Shown one piece after another: positions 47,569 through 59,541 of a stretch of 64,000 nt of DNA. The notes under the pieces were generated by a model. The model did no database searches and was not told where the DNA came from. It saw only the letters and a program-made list of their open reading frames with translations. Position numbers and translations under genes: made by a program. Numbering within the stretch: the first letter of the stretch is position 1; each line of letters starts with the position of its first letter. Source of the DNA: Coprinellus micaceus (Eukaryota; Basidiomycota; Agaricomycetes; Agaricales; Psathyrellaceae); NCBI GenBank assembly GCA_951394405.1, contig OX596342.1:186001-250000 (forward strand), written 5' to 3'.

Positions 47569-48066
47569 TTAGAGGTCAAACACCTCTTGAATCTCATTGT
47601 ACGCCCCAATTTCGTCCCAGCTTTGGAAGCTCCCTGAGCGGATCATGCTGTCTCCCTGAGCCTGCCTAATCTTCCCGTCTTCCTCTTCGCTCATGTACGC
47701 CAGCCTCGCAGTGGTGAACAGGGCCTTCGCTGAGAGAAGCTTTGCCTGCTCCTCAGTACGCTCCATCCCACAACTTTTGATCAATAGTTTGGTCTCGATG
47801 ACACACACTTCAGCGCCTGTGTCGATGAGGTTGAGGTCAACCAGTAGCTCCAGGAGATCTTGAAAGTTGTTGTAGAAAGCCTTGGTGAGGTGGACGACCT
47901 GGGTAGTGGCGTCGTAGAGTGGCAAGGCATCCTTGTGGGCGAGAACTTGGATGTATTGAGACTTGCTACAATCGACGCGGAGTTTGTCGTTCGAAACGCG
48001 ACCCGCCGCGTAGAGGGCGTTGAGGTTCTGCACGATCTCGACTGCTGAAGGTTTGGAGGGAGCCAT
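47569..48066 (-). CDS. unknown protein, small paralogue 2 (165 aa)
   Basis: A single exon starts at MAPSKPSAVEIVQN. The frame extends upstream to an ATG at 48171, but the TATAAAA at 48106-48112 lies between and supports the shorter form. It is colinear with small paralogue 1: RVDCSKSQYIQV, VVHLTKAFYN, IETKLLIKSCGM, then EEDGKIRQ..GDSMIRSGSF. It has no signal peptide or membrane segment. The family is unrecognised. It flanks the F-box pseudogene on the other side from paralogue 1. Confidence 0.7.
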   Translation of the reverse strand: MAPSKPSAVEIVQNLNALYAAGRVSNDKLRVDCSKSQYIQVLAHKDALPLYDATTQVVHLTKAFYNNFQDLLELLVDLNLIDTGAEVCVIETKLLIKSCGMERTEEQAKLLSAKALFTTARLAYMSEEEDGKIRQAQGDSMIRSGSFQSWDEIGAYNEIQEVFDL

Positions 48067-48105
48067 GGTGTTGACGGTGCTGGATTTAGAACGTTGGGGG
48101 TCCCT

Positions 48106-48112
48106 TTTTATA
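48106..48112 (-). promoter_or_regulatory. TATA box of small paralogue 2
   Basis: TATAAAA lies 40-46 bases upstream of the ATG at 48066, the same arrangement as in paralogue 1. Confidence 0.5.
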
Positions 48113-48682
48113 TGCGACGGAGATTCTGTGGCATTGATCAGCGTTGACCCGCTATTTAAATTCGAGTTCATAGGGGAGGCATTATAGCTAGGGCACCCAT
48201 TGTCACCACGGGGGGCTTCTAACGATGGGTAGACGGGCGCTCAATGAGACCATTTAAGTATGTTGCTGGTCGATTTGAGTAACATAGCGACGCGCGCACC
48301 ATTGAAGCACAGCCCTCACGCCACCCTTTGCGCCCTTGTCTTGCGCCTAATACATTGGCTTGTGGGTATAGCGGCTAGCGTGCAGGGCCTCCGCTTTAGG
48401 CCTGTTTAAAGCAAAAGCAGGCGTGAATATTTCGTCCCCAGACATACAGATAGGCAAATCAAATCCGCTCGAAAAGTACAAATAACAAAGGACTTCCGTT
48501 CACCGTCAAATTTGTAGAACGTAAAACCTCACCGAAGGATGCATCACACCCTCAGGTCCAACGCCAACATGGAGTTCTGGAAGGCGCTTTGAAAGCGGCA
48601 CATGTGGGGGGGACGACAGGCGCTGCTGCTCAACCAAGGCTCAACGATCGCGTTCTCGGGATTCACTGCAGGGAGAATCAAG
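48113..48682. other. intergenic, nothing recognised
   Basis: No coding region is supported between the start of small paralogue 2 and the end of the FAD oxidase gene. Confidence 0.45.
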
Positions 48683-51143
48683 TTAGGGACGGGCGTGGTC
48701 TACCTTGGGTGGAGGGCCAAGGCCCATTGGACCCTTCATAAACCGAACATTGAGTCTGCGAAAGTGAGGTTAGTTTCCAAACCTGTGAACAAAAAAGAGC
48801 TCAAACTGACCCTGTAGGATCGTATTTCTGATATACCCGTTTCAAAAACTCATATTGCCCGTACGTCTCGAAGACGTTCTGCTCCGTGTCACACTCATTC
48901 ATATACAGTGGTAAACCCTTAGACGGCGGCATCCTTCAAATCGGGAGGGGTTAGTAATGTTGACGAAGAGGAGCCGGTGTTTACTCACTCGTTCAACACT
49001 TCCCTCCTCCCTTCGGCCACGCGCCTGGGGATGATACCCAACCACTCTGGCATAGTGACATGGAACTGCACATACGCGAAGTTCGCCAACGGCGGGTCCA
49101 TCATATTTCCTCCCGCCCTCCTTCCAGCTTCGACCTGACTCTTCAGGACCGGCGTGAACGCCAAGAGGGCTGCAGAGATCCCGTCCTCTTCCGGATCGTC
49201 GATGAAAGAGATCGGTTGAATGGGTACAGGCCTAGGGGTCGTACTGGGTGTGGGGTATGGAACAGGGGTGGGGAACATGGGGGTGCTGGAAGACGGGAAG
49301 CTCCAAGTGGGAGGACCTCGGGTGCTGCTCGTTTCCTGGGGCCGAGCGTTGGGAGCGTCTGTCTGAGGCCTGGGCGTCGTGGTCGGTTTGGGGATGCTCG
49401 TCGTCGTAGGGAAGGTTGAAGCAGGCGTCGTCCAGGTCGGCTGAGACCAAGTTGGTGCCGTAGGGAAAGGAGTCGAAGAGCTTCCGGGTTTGGTAGTCGC
49501 TACAGGTGGCGGGGGAGGTATGGGGTATTGCGGCGGGGTTTGAGTAGGAGGGGGCTTCGGAGCAGGGAAAGTGGGGAAGATAGGGAATCCTGGAGGTGGC
49601 CAAACTGGGGGCGTAGGCGTACCGGTAGGCGTACCGGTAGGCGTAGGTCTGGGCGTCCCCTTGGCCTGATCCACGAACTTGTTATATGCTCGATAGACCC
49701 TCATATACCTCTCGAAACTCTCGTCTGCGTCTTTGGCTAACCCTTGACTGACGTCATACTCGGCACTTCCAAAGGCTGAGGCGCCGAAGATCTGCCCATT
49801 CCCCTTATCTCCACCCGACCCGAGGACTGCGTTAGCTTCGGAATAGGAACATGAGCCGATTGCGACTGCGAGGTTGGTAATTTGCATAAACTCGTGGTAC
49901 GGATTTGCTCTGCCCTCAGGAAGCGACGTTCCGTTGTAGAAGAAGGTTATGAGGTTGATGGGAGAGACAGTATTGTTTGCCAAAGTTGCGCCGATGATAA
50001 CCAGGATAGCTGCAGACGGGATGAATTAGCGGATTTGAAAGGCCAAGCCACCTTTTGGTGCGTACAGGAGTTTGGGTCATCGACATTGTTGACGTAGTTG
50101 GCGGTTGCACGAAGAACGGCCTCGGTCGTCGAATTATCATACTAAGGGTGTTTCGGTCAGCGCCTGCGAAAGCAACCACAGAATGTTAGGTGAGATGCCT
50201 ACGACGATTGATCCCCCAATCATCATCTTCTCTTCAGTGGTCCCTACGTGGATCGCTTTCACCTCATATCGGGTCACGATCCCAAAGCGATTCGCCCCGC
50301 CCTGCAACCGATCGTCAGTTATGCGTCATAGAGACGTGTGCTATTTACCTTCAGGGCCATGAACAGATCGGAATACTCGTTAGTTGCATTGGCAGTAACC
50401 ACACGACCGTCCACGAGGACGACGTCGGCAGCGACCAGTGCGTCTACCGAGAACCCATGTCGTGCTGACAAGTAGCTCAACCCACCACCAAGTAAGAGGC
50501 CCGTGCCGACGTCGCTGGACGAGAAATGGGGTTGGTTTCGATTCACCAGGAACATCAAACAACATACCCAAGTCGACCACCAAGCGGAGCGACCCCCAGT
50601 GGCTCGAGACGACCGATCGCCTCACCCCAACGAATGCCGGGTTGGAGGTTGATGGTGTCACGAACGGGATCATAGCTGACGTTTGCCATATCTCGGAAGG
50701 AAATCAGGACACCGCCGTCCGTCCTACAGTAGTGTTAGCGCGGACCTGCACGAGGGTTGGAGCACTCACGTATCCCACTCCCTCATCGCGCTGTGGCCTC
50801 CAGCTTGAACGGCATATTTCACTCCCCCCGCATCGTAAATGGCTTTCATGACCCTGCTGACGTCCTCCACGGTTCGAGGGTGAACGATACAGGTCGGGGT
50901 GTACAGCGTATTGTATAGGTTCCATGCGCTGCTGGCTGCATCTCGAAATTCGAATTCAAACGGGGTGAGGACGGTAGGAGATCCTAGGTTATTGAGGAGG
51001 GGTGAGCACACGCTGAGTGTCGAATTCGGAGGCTGCTGTTGTCGGGGAAGTAGATCTGGTTGCGCCTGCAGTGGAGTAGAAGAAGCGAATGCAAACCACA
51101 AGACGGTTGCGAGAAGTAGAGGGGTTCTGAGGGAGAGCGTCAT
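48683..51143 (-). CDS. secreted FAD-linked oxidase with a Pro/Thr-rich insert (695 aa)
   Basis: Eight exons in transcript order: 51143-50770, 50723-50568, 50514-50349, 50301-50203, 50141-50066, 50009-48989, 48933-48811 and 48755-48683; the sum is in frame. The N-terminus (LRTPLLLATVLWFAFASSTP) is a signal peptide. The FAD domain has CIVHPRTVEDVS, QAGGHSAM and GTGLLLGGGLSYLSARHG. GGHS holds the His that binds FAD covalently in this family; the Cys of bicovalent enzymes is not seen (GGRLGDVG). The C-terminus has PLYMNECDTEQNVFETYG and the usual KYDPTGLNVRF. Residues about 405-555 are a low-complexity PTGTP/PPP/TTP segment inside the substrate domain, which normal members lack. Its likely substrates are sugars or secondary metabolites, not determined. 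Confidence 0.8.
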
Positions 51144-52843
51144 GGTCGCGCGTCGTCGAAAATGGTGGGCAAGAGCACCCATCCGACTTGGACCCACCCC
51201 CAACGCAAACATAACCTACTCTTCGAGGGGTGAGTGGGAAAGATGCTCGACACTTCTGATGCTGCCGCTTCGAATAACGCCGGTGGGGATGACGAGAATA
51301 GAAGCTGGATTTCGTCTATATCTCGGTTGGCTCATCGCCCGCGGCTGTATACATAGAACCCTGGATTGAAACGGTATCGCTTCGTAGGCAGTAACTCTAA
51401 ACCCTGTCAGGTATCTCTTCGGATTGCACGCGAAGACAGGGCTACTCACCGGACGCCGCTACGCTTATCGGTCCAAGAATAAAATCACTTGATTCATACT
51501 CGAGAGAAGAGAAGTTCTACCCCACAAGGTACGCTGCCTTTCATTGATATACCCTCACCGTTCAGCACCCGCTATTCAAAACCTCCATTCCCCGGTATAT
51601 TCCTCGGGCATTTGTCGATGTCGTCCAAACTGCGCAGTCATGCGGCGCTTGGTTCTTCCCCCGTTCTTCCACCGATGAACCAATTGGATGACGCAGGGTT
51701 CGTCTCTTGGATGCTGGGCTCATAGAGCAGAGCGGGCGAGAAGTGAGGGAGATGGACAAGAGAGCTCGGGCGTGGACGTCGTGGACCAGGAAGCCCCGTG
51801 AACGGTCAATATTAAACAATGCCGGCCATGCAGTGTGGGGGTCGGCAACACCACTGAAATTCGCGTGCACAGGAAAACGGGACCTTCCCAGGCCATTGAT
51901 GCCTCTACTTCTCTCCGTGCTGCATGAATCTCAGCGAGATTTTCAAGTCATTGTGGCATTTATCTGTCGCTGAGCCGTTTCCTTGCCACTATCTATGGTC
52001 AAGAGAAACCAAATATTGTTCATTGCAAGCAGTCTACCTCCCAGCGGACCTAGAAACGCGCGTCTGACCACGCGTTGATGGGAAATAGGGGCTTGACACC
52101 ATTATGCATTCAACTTTTTACTGAGACAAGTTATCTGCAAAGTTCTTTCACATTTGCGTGTTAGGGAGTTACCTCTATAACAATCCCGGTCTCATTTACC
52201 TTTGCGTTACCCTTAACTATTACTTCACGCCGCCATGCACACCACCCCGGAACAACCAAGCCACCACATCCTTATCGAGACCGGGATTATTCGTGTGGTA
52301 TACACTATCTTCCATTTTCTCATTACAAAGTAGTCGCGAAACTGTCCCGTTCAAAAGTTAGAAATTGAGGACACCCTTTTGCGCGTCGCGTCGGAGTTTG
52401 AAATGGCAGGGGATTGCTGACCCCCACATGCAGGGCCGGCGTTGAGTCGGGCTTTGAATTCAGTTCAGGGTAGGCTCTAGATGAAGCGCCCTCCACTTTC
52501 AAGGGAGTACCAAGACCTTCGCCCGGCCTAACTCGACGTGCGAGTAACCTGTCTCCTTGCTCGAACTTTTGAAAGGATGGGATGAACTAATTCCCCTGGA
52601 TGCCGTCGCCATGCGGGCAAACCGCCTTTGAATCCTGCCAGTGGTAAAACAACATGTCAAGAATAGTATATAGTGTCCGCAGGTAGTATGATGTACAAGG
52701 GAGTACCACAGTCTAGTACATATATGAGCAAGGAAAACGCAAAGATGCGACGTTGAATCGAGGATGGTAAAGAGCATGTTTAAGGAAACTTAGATCCCCC
52801 CAATATATACCTCCCCGCCACGCCAGACAGAGAATGCCATCGC
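51144..52843. other. 1.7-kb intergenic region, nothing recognised
   Basis: Only short frames occur, none with a domain, paralogue or splice pattern. The stretch separates two - strand genes. Confidence 0.5.
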
Positions 52844-54562
52844 TTACTCCGCCAATCCTTTTACAAGTTCCTTGGCCTCGGGCCAGTCCTCCAGTTCTGG
52901 AGCTCTGTACATCCACCAACCCTGCCCAGCATGGAAACCTTTCATGTACTTCTGGCTGCTACACAACCTCACCCTCTCCGTGATCATCCTCGTCTCGAAT
53001 TGGATCTTTCCCTCCTCCGCGAAATCATTCAATACGCCGACCCAGTCCTCACCGTACATGTCAAACAGGTCGCTCGGGGGTGCGAGCCGAAGATCATCGG
53101 CAGTGTAGACGACTACTTTGAAGCGAGGTGCAGTTCCCGGGCTTGCGCGACCGTCCGTTCGGGAGCGGAGGAATTTACGAAGCTGCCCCCCATTGAATTC
53201 GCGTACTCCTGGAAGAATTGATCCGTTGGGAAATGTAGAGGCGTCGATAATGAGGGTCTCAAGAAGTGGAACCAAGCTATGTCTGTCACCGCCATCTTCC
53301 TTGACTGTCAAGTGCTTGAATAGACTCATCGTACCATATTCATCGTCGTCGAACGCGAAGTGGATGTCGAGGGTGCGGAGTGCTGGGGTTAGTCGGAGCA
53401 GATAATGCTCGTGACTGTTGTCGAGTGCGCAAGTCAGCGAGAGGTACTCCAGGCCGTTGAGGGCCGCGATTAGCCCTGGTGAGTATTCCGAGGGGTCCCC
53501 GAGAAAGATGTTGTCGATAAAGTTGGCCGTAATACGGAGTGATGTCAATCTGGGCATCTTGAAGCGTTTGAAAATGTCATCCACACGGCTCCAAAGGATA
53601 AGGGGGGTTTCCCCGAGGGCCCAGCCATTGACAGTGAGGGATTGTATCCATTCTAATGTGTGTGTTTCTCCGTGGGCCTGCCCAGCTTCGTCTGTTCTCT
53701 TCGAGAGCGTAGTCGCCAGGTGACGCAACTGAGTACACCTTCTCATCGTGTCGGTGAAGATGAAGTCCTTGGAGCGCGGTTTATCAAACCGCTGAATTTC
53801 CAGGAAGTGGGTGAGCTTCTCCCAAGGTATATCCAAGAGTTCGTGGCCCACGTAATGATTGGTCACTGCAACGCGGCGCAACTGGGGGGCATGCTGGAAA
53901 GCCCCTATCTTGCCTGAGGCCTTGCGGATTTTACGGTACTGGTCCATGATCGTAGGGTTGATGTCGAGTGCGACCCGTTCTAGCGTGTTGAGCCTCCAGA
54001 TATTGAGGTCGAGGATGTCCTTCAGGGCGGTTCCAGATATGAGGATGCTCCACAGCCTTCCGACGACTGGTTGAAGGAGCTGGCCGAGGAAGTTTGGTTT
54101 TGCGAAGGGGGTTGGGCGTGGTGTTTTGGTAGGCCTCCTGTTGATCCGTTCGACCTTGCTGTATGGAACTCCAATAGACAAAGTGAGAGGCCTGTGCTTA
54201 GACCGCTCCAGGAGGTGCTCCGCGTCCCGCAGGCGCGTGGCATTGAAGCTCGACGGCCGCATCCGAATTGTGACTTGGTTCCAAAGGGCGGAGCAGCTCA
54301 AAGCGACGTTCTTCCACCGCTTGCAGACTTCAATGAGCAAGGATGCCGGATTTCTTGATGATAGGAATGCGCTAGGATTGTCGTTGGTACGGGTGAGAAT
54401 GAAGATCTCGAGGAGGATATCGTTGGGGATATCGGTGAAGGGGACGGTGGTTGGCATCGGACTTGGGACGGTTTCATATTCGCAGTCCAGGGTTTGCCCC
54501 TGAAAGAGTTCTTTCTGAGTATCCGTCCACCGGGAGGAGCGTGGTGGGTCGCGGGGGAACAT
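52844..54562 (-). CDS. F-box protein (about 572 aa)
   Basis: A single long frame. The first ATG is at 54562 (MFPRDPPRSSRW); the later MPTTVPFTDIP is an alternative start. The F-box is at residues about 45-105: PFTDIPNDILLEIFILTR, VCKRWKNVALSCSALW. Leucine-rich segments follow (LNTLERVALDI, LTSLRITA, LEYLSLTCAL, LRTLDIHF, LETLIIDA). It is not closely related to the other F-box genes here. It probably acts as an SCF adaptor, with an unknown target. It is divergent from GMC copy 2, about 620 bases away. Confidence 0.8.
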   Translation of the reverse strand: MFPRDPPRSSRWTDTQKELFQGQTLDCEYETVPSPMPTTVPFTDIPNDILLEIFILTRTNDNPSAFLSSRNPASLLIEVCKRWKNVALSCSALWNQVTIRMRPSSFNATRLRDAEHLLERSKHRPLTLSIGVPYSKVERINRRPTKTPRPTPFAKPNFLGQLLQPVVGRLWSILISGTALKDILDLNIWRLNTLERVALDINPTIMDQYRKIRKASGKIGAFQHAPQLRRVAVTNHYVGHELLDIPWEKLTHFLEIQRFDKPRSKDFIFTDTMRRCTQLRHLATTLSKRTDEAGQAHGETHTLEWIQSLTVNGWALGETPLILWSRVDDIFKRFKMPRLTSLRITANFIDNIFLGDPSEYSPGLIAALNGLEYLSLTCALDNSHEHYLLRLTPALRTLDIHFAFDDDEYGTMSLFKHLTVKEDGGDRHSLVPLLETLIIDASTFPNGSILPGVREFNGGQLRKFLRSRTDGRASPGTAPRFKVVVYTADDLRLAPPSDLFDMYGEDWVGVLNDFAEEGKIQFETRMITERVRLCSSQKYMKGFHAGQGWWMYRAPELEDWPEAKELVKGLAE

Positions 54563-55180
54563 TGGCAAGGGCAACCTGGAAACGCGACGTTGATATCTCT
54601 CTTCAGTATTGCAATATGGAATGATTTAACTTACCCATTGGCTCTACGAAGATATCTGGACTTGGGTGACATTGGTTTCTGAAAGAGATTGCGTGTCGAA
54701 AACGAATTCCCCCAACTCCAAACTTTCCAGCCTTCCGTGGTCGGACCTTCAATCCTACCTTCCTAATCAGTTACTTTGGCGTCTATCACGCACGTGAGGT
54801 TCGGTGACCAAGAGATTGCTGGCAGCCCCCAGACCAAACATGACCACTTTTTGAGCAAGCACAACCATCCTCGCCGTCAACAGAACCATCGTTTCTTCCC
54901 CGACAATACTCCCAAGGCGCGCTGGCGGTGCCGCCATAGCTCCGCCGAAGCTCAGTCTCGCAGTTTTGGCGACAGAAAGAGGTATCCCAGACCGCCCGTG
55001 CCACTGTCATCTGGCCTCGACGACTTCTCGTGCCACGCTTTATGAATGGCCGGATGTGCTCACACGTCCACGCTGACTGTCGGCTGTATACCTCTGGGGC
55101 AGAACCAGATCCATTTAAACGGATGGATCTTGAATTCTCCTGGGCTCGCAACCACTGATTAAATCACGGCGGAGACGCGG
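54563..55180. other. divergent promoter region
   Basis: This 0.6-kb gap between a - strand F-box gene and + strand GMC copy 2 must hold both promoters. No clear TATA box or coding region was seen. Confidence 0.4.
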
Positions 55181-57442
55181 ATGTACCTCTCTCTTTCTTG
55201 GCTCCTTCTGAGCTATGCGTACTTCTCCTCTGCAATCGTGCTTCAAGGGCTTAGCGATTTGCCCAGGGAAGGCCTAAGGCCGTTCGACTTTATCGTCGCT
55301 GGAGGTGCGCTGCCCTGTTTGCTATGCATGTCTCCGGTCTCACCCCGTTTTAGGCGGCACAGCCGGTTGCGTCGTGGCAAGTCGATTGTCTGAGGACAAG
55401 GGTTTTAATGTCCTGCTGATCGAAGCTGGCCCTGAGTGAGTTCCCCTCGAACCCGACTACCTCGTTGAGTACATGACTTTCCGCCTACAGCGATACGGGA
55501 ATCCTAGATCTCATGGTCCCAGGAGGGAAGCCAGGCGGCAACAACCTCACCGGATTGCTGTGGACGTTCATGTCGGAGCCAACGCCAGGTCTGAATGGCA
55601 GATCCGTTATGGTCCCTAGGGGGCACGTCCTTGGGGGAAGCAGCTCTATCAGTACGTACACGGTTTCGAACGCCCCGGCGCAACACTCACGACCAACAGA
55701 TGGCATGGTTTACACCAGAGGTTCTTCCGACGACTACGACAAGTGGGCAGAGTTGACTGGGGACCGTCGATGGAGCTGGAAGGCCTTGTGGCCTTATATC
55801 TTAAGGGTGCGTAGGTATATTCTATTTTCTGAGCTGTGCTCGAGACGACATCTTCCAGCACGAAAGATGGGGACCTCCCGCAGGAGGGAGAAACGCGACG
55901 GGGGATTACAACCCGAAGGTCCACGGTTATTTCGGAAAGGTCTCGACCTCTTTGCCTTGGGACGAACCCGTTGAACACGACCTCCGGACCCTGAAGAACG
56001 CCGAGCTTCAGGAGGAATTTCCGATAACCCTCGATGTCAACGCCGGTCGGCCTATCGGTGTCAGTGAGTGTTCATTCTTCCATCTTTGTGGGATACTGCG
56101 TGGATTGAAGTGACATCGAGGCTGGATGCAATCGACCATCGGCAATGGGGAACGCAGCAGCGCGTCTACGTCCTATCTTATGCCCAGCGTTAGGGAGCGG
56201 CCCAACTTGACAATCCTCCTGAACACGTACATCACTCGTGTGCTTCCGGTCAAGAATACGGAGCGTGTTCCCGACATTAGAATCGTGGAGGTTGCACCTC
56301 GGGCAGGAGGTACGGCTCCATTGTCTGTTGCTAGGAGTGGCGTTTGTGACCTCACATGCAGGAGAAACCCGGACATTGACGGCCTCGAGGGAACTCCTCC
56401 TTACTGCCGGGGTGATAGGCACACCCCAAATCCTTCTGAACTCAGGAATCGGGAACAAGACGGAGATTGCAGCTCTGGGGTTGCCTTCCGTCCTCGATTC
56501 TCCAGACGTTGGGATGGGCCTGACGGAGCACACCGCGGCGAGTCTTGCTTGGACGATAACACCGCAGCCTACTAGCCCGTGCGTATTCATTAAATCTTGA
56601 CGCCCCTCTAATGTTGACCCAATCACAGGATAGCTCAGGATGTAGCTTGGGCGATGTGGACCGAGAACCGTACTGGGCCGTATTCTGCGGCTTTCACTCA
56701 TCAGGTGCTATGGTCCCGCCTCCCCAAGGACTCCCAGGTGCTGAAGGATTTCAGCGACCCATCTGCTGGACCGAACTCTCCTCACCTTGAAATGCCTCTG
56801 GACGTAAGTTCATATATCTCAAGTCGTGGAGCTGATCCTCAAATTATTTCAGTCAGCGCGAAACGCGTATCTCGTTCTCCTAACACCCTATTCTCGTAAG
56901 TTCCTTTCCAACACGCTTCTCGAACAGAGCGCGTATAACCTTTGCCGAAGGCGGGTCTGTAAAAATTCGTTCAAAGAATCCATTCGACCGACCCATCATC
57001 GACCTCAACGTCTTCTCCCACCCTTTCGATTTGGCAGCCATCAAGGAAGGCATTCGCCTCGCGAAGCGTTTCTACTCTGGAGCTGCCTGGGATGGTTATA
57101 TCTCCAGCTTCAACGGGCCAGACCCCGACTCTCTTTCAGAAGATGAGTTCAGGACCAAGGTCCTACAAAACGCGCTCACGTTCTACCATCCCGTTGGAAC
57201 AGCCAAGATGTCCCCGAAGAACTCTAAGCACGGGGTTGTGGATCCTGAACTCCGATTGAAGGGTGCAAGTGGTATTCGTGTCATCGACTCGTCAGTTTTC
57301 GTTAGTGTCTTGCCCTCCTTCAGAACAGTGGGAGGTTTGCTGACCAAGCCTTTAGCCTCATATACCAACGGCACATACCCAGGCGCCAGCGTACATCCTT
57401 GCCGAACGTGCTGTGGATTTCATAAGAGACTCTTGGGAGTAG
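55181..57442 (+). CDS. GMC oxidoreductase, aryl-alcohol-oxidase type (579 aa), copy 2
   Basis: Exons 55181-55304, 55354-55435, 55491-55651, 55700-55806, 55859-56063, 56121-56309, 56362-56578, 56629-56803, 56853-56895, 56951-57300 and 57356-57442 join in frame. The signal peptide is MYLSLSWLLLSYAYFSSA. FDFIVAGGGTAGCVVASRLS binds [16 protein letters not shown] and [15 protein letters not shown] are the GMC signatures. The active-site histidines lie in TFYHPVGTA and TAHTQAP. There are several N-glycosylation sites. The exon pattern is nearly identical to GMC copy 1, so the two are duplicates. Both are followed by a related F-box gene on the same strand. Confidence 0.87.
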
Positions 57443-57871
57443 TACCGGCAACTTACTTCGTTCTATGGAAATGAATACTTAAACAAGTGGCTCGTAGTGT
57501 CATAGCAGAACCAGATACCCTGTGGGGTTGGGGTTTGTAAGACCTAGCACTCCATATTTCTGCGCATACGAGTAGCCTGAGCTTAGTGAGGTATGAGCTA
57601 TCCGAGGCTACAAGCCTTGCTAGTGGGTGCATGGGTTTAGCACTTCATCCGAGTGTAAGCCTTGCGCCTGGTCACGGCATGAGTGAAGTTCCCCTGTCCC
57701 AGTGCGATAGTCAAGTAGAAGGCGTTGAATCCAGCGGTAGGGATAGAACCAGGTGTTTGGCATCGTGGGAAACGCGGATACCTCCGACAACAAATCCCAG
57801 CGTGCTCGAATCGTCGCTCTCCTTTGTTGCCCCAACTGCTTTACCTCAAGTTTCAACGGAATGAACGTAAG

Positions 57872-59541
57872 ATGGAGCCTAGTTCATCTTCACCAAAATC
57901 ACTGACGGGCATATACAGCCCTCAGATGCTGCCGGCCTTTCGAGGGGTCCTGTTCATAGAGTCCCCGACGACGTCTTGCGGGAAATATTCCTCCGTTGCT
58001 CGCCACCGTCAAACGCCCCGGTTCACCCATCAAAAACGGAGGGACCCCTCCAGCTCTCTCAAGTGTGCTCAAATTGGAGAGCCGTTGCTCATGACTTCAG
58101 TCGTTTGTGGAGCTCTCTCGTTGTCGAGCGCCCTTATTTCGAACCAAAATCGATCGATGAAACGACACGATGGCTTCGACGATCCAATAATACCCCAATT
58201 GATTTTCACCTTATCCTCACCTCCGATCGGCCATTCCGCATACGTCTACTGCAGGCCTGCCTTGGTCGTGAAGAAGGTCACAATATCAACTTGTTAGGGG
58301 CCATGAGGGTTGCTATACGGGCCGATCCCGAAAGGCAGCGTCGCCTCGAAGCCGAACTTAAGGAGTCGGCGTCCGGCACCCCCTTTCCGGCACCCCCGAA
58401 CGCCTTGTCAAAAATGCTGAAACCGGTCGGCTCCTCGATTACAAGGCTTGTCCTGCGCAGCGCCCCAATATCCAACCTTACCCACCTTCCTCGCCGAGCC
58501 TTTCCGCATCTCCAGCGACTCGTCCTTGTCCTTACGGATAGGCTGGAGTCTTGGCAGTTTGACTGGATCTCTTACGGGCCCATAAAGGCTTTTCTCGACT
58601 GCCCTTCACTCCGATACGTCGCCCTAGGACGCTTCTTTCGAGAACCCACCTGGGACTTTGTCCAACTGCCCCTCCAGCAGCTCACCCATTTACTCGACTG
58701 TGGCCCATTCTATGAATCACTGCATCACCCGTGTTGGGCAATTTCTCGACTTCTATCGGCCGCAACGAGGCTTCGCCTACTGCACGTCTCGTTCCAGGAC
58801 GACAGTCAGACGGGCCTCCCAGCTTACTTAGCTGGTTCCAACACAATTTTGGCATCGGTAGAGAGTCTGTCCATTGAGGCAGCTGGCCGCCGCGGAACAG
58901 TTGAAGCATTTTTCTCCATCTTCACTTTCCCGAGCCTCCAGAGGCTGCGGTACTATGGGCTCACCAGGGAACTTGAAGGGTTCCTGCGGAGTGGGGGAGG
59001 AGCAAAGCTCAATCACTTGTCCCTGACACGGGAATGGGCATTAAATGGAGAGTTGATGGAGTTGATATCAGAGCGTGCTCCGCAACTACGGTCCCTCGAA
59101 GTAACGTACAACGGCCTCAAGACAGTCTCCACCATCCTAGCTTCCAACCCTTCCCTGCTCCCTAATCTCCAGACCATACTGGTACGGTGCGAGAACTCCA
59201 TGGAGGATGATCCCGTCTTTGAGGGGGGAGCTGTCGCGCCAGCAATTCATCGGTTCGTACGGAATCGTGTGGGGGCCCGTGACGTTGGAGGGGAACGGCT
59301 TCAGCGGTTCCGGATCTTCGATAGGGTGGACAGACCTGGCACGGCCGATCGACTCTACAGCTATCTCCGAAGACGTTGCGATGAAGAGAGGGTGGAGCTG
59401 GAGGTGACCCTGGAACGAATTGCGGTTCCCAACGATGCCTTGGACCCCTTATTTCTGGACCCCGAGCTGGCTGATTGGGACGGGCTTCGCGAACTCTGTG
59501 TTCCGGGGCGCGGGGAATGCGTTCTTGACCTGGGCCTGTAA
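57872..59541 (+). CDS. F-box protein (about 541 aa), intact paralogue of the 45.8-kb pseudogene
   Basis: The long exon is open to the TAA at 59541. The F-box is VPDDVLREIFLRCSPP, QVCSNWRAVAHDFSRLWSSLV; the rest has leucine-rich segments (LQRLVLVLTDRLESW, LRYVALGRFF, LRSLEVTYN). The frame has no ATG just upstream of the F-box. A start at 57872 with a 10-base first exon and a 44-base intron (57882-57925, branch CTGAC, acceptor CTCAG) joins in frame and gives MEPNAAGLSR; this is plausible but not certain. It is about 430 bases downstream of GMC copy 2. Confidence 0.8.

Noticed and set aside
49617..49650. Tandem GGCGTACCGGTA repeat as a regulatory or mobile site
   Set aside because: It codes in frame for the PTGTPTG repeats of the FAD oxidase insert.
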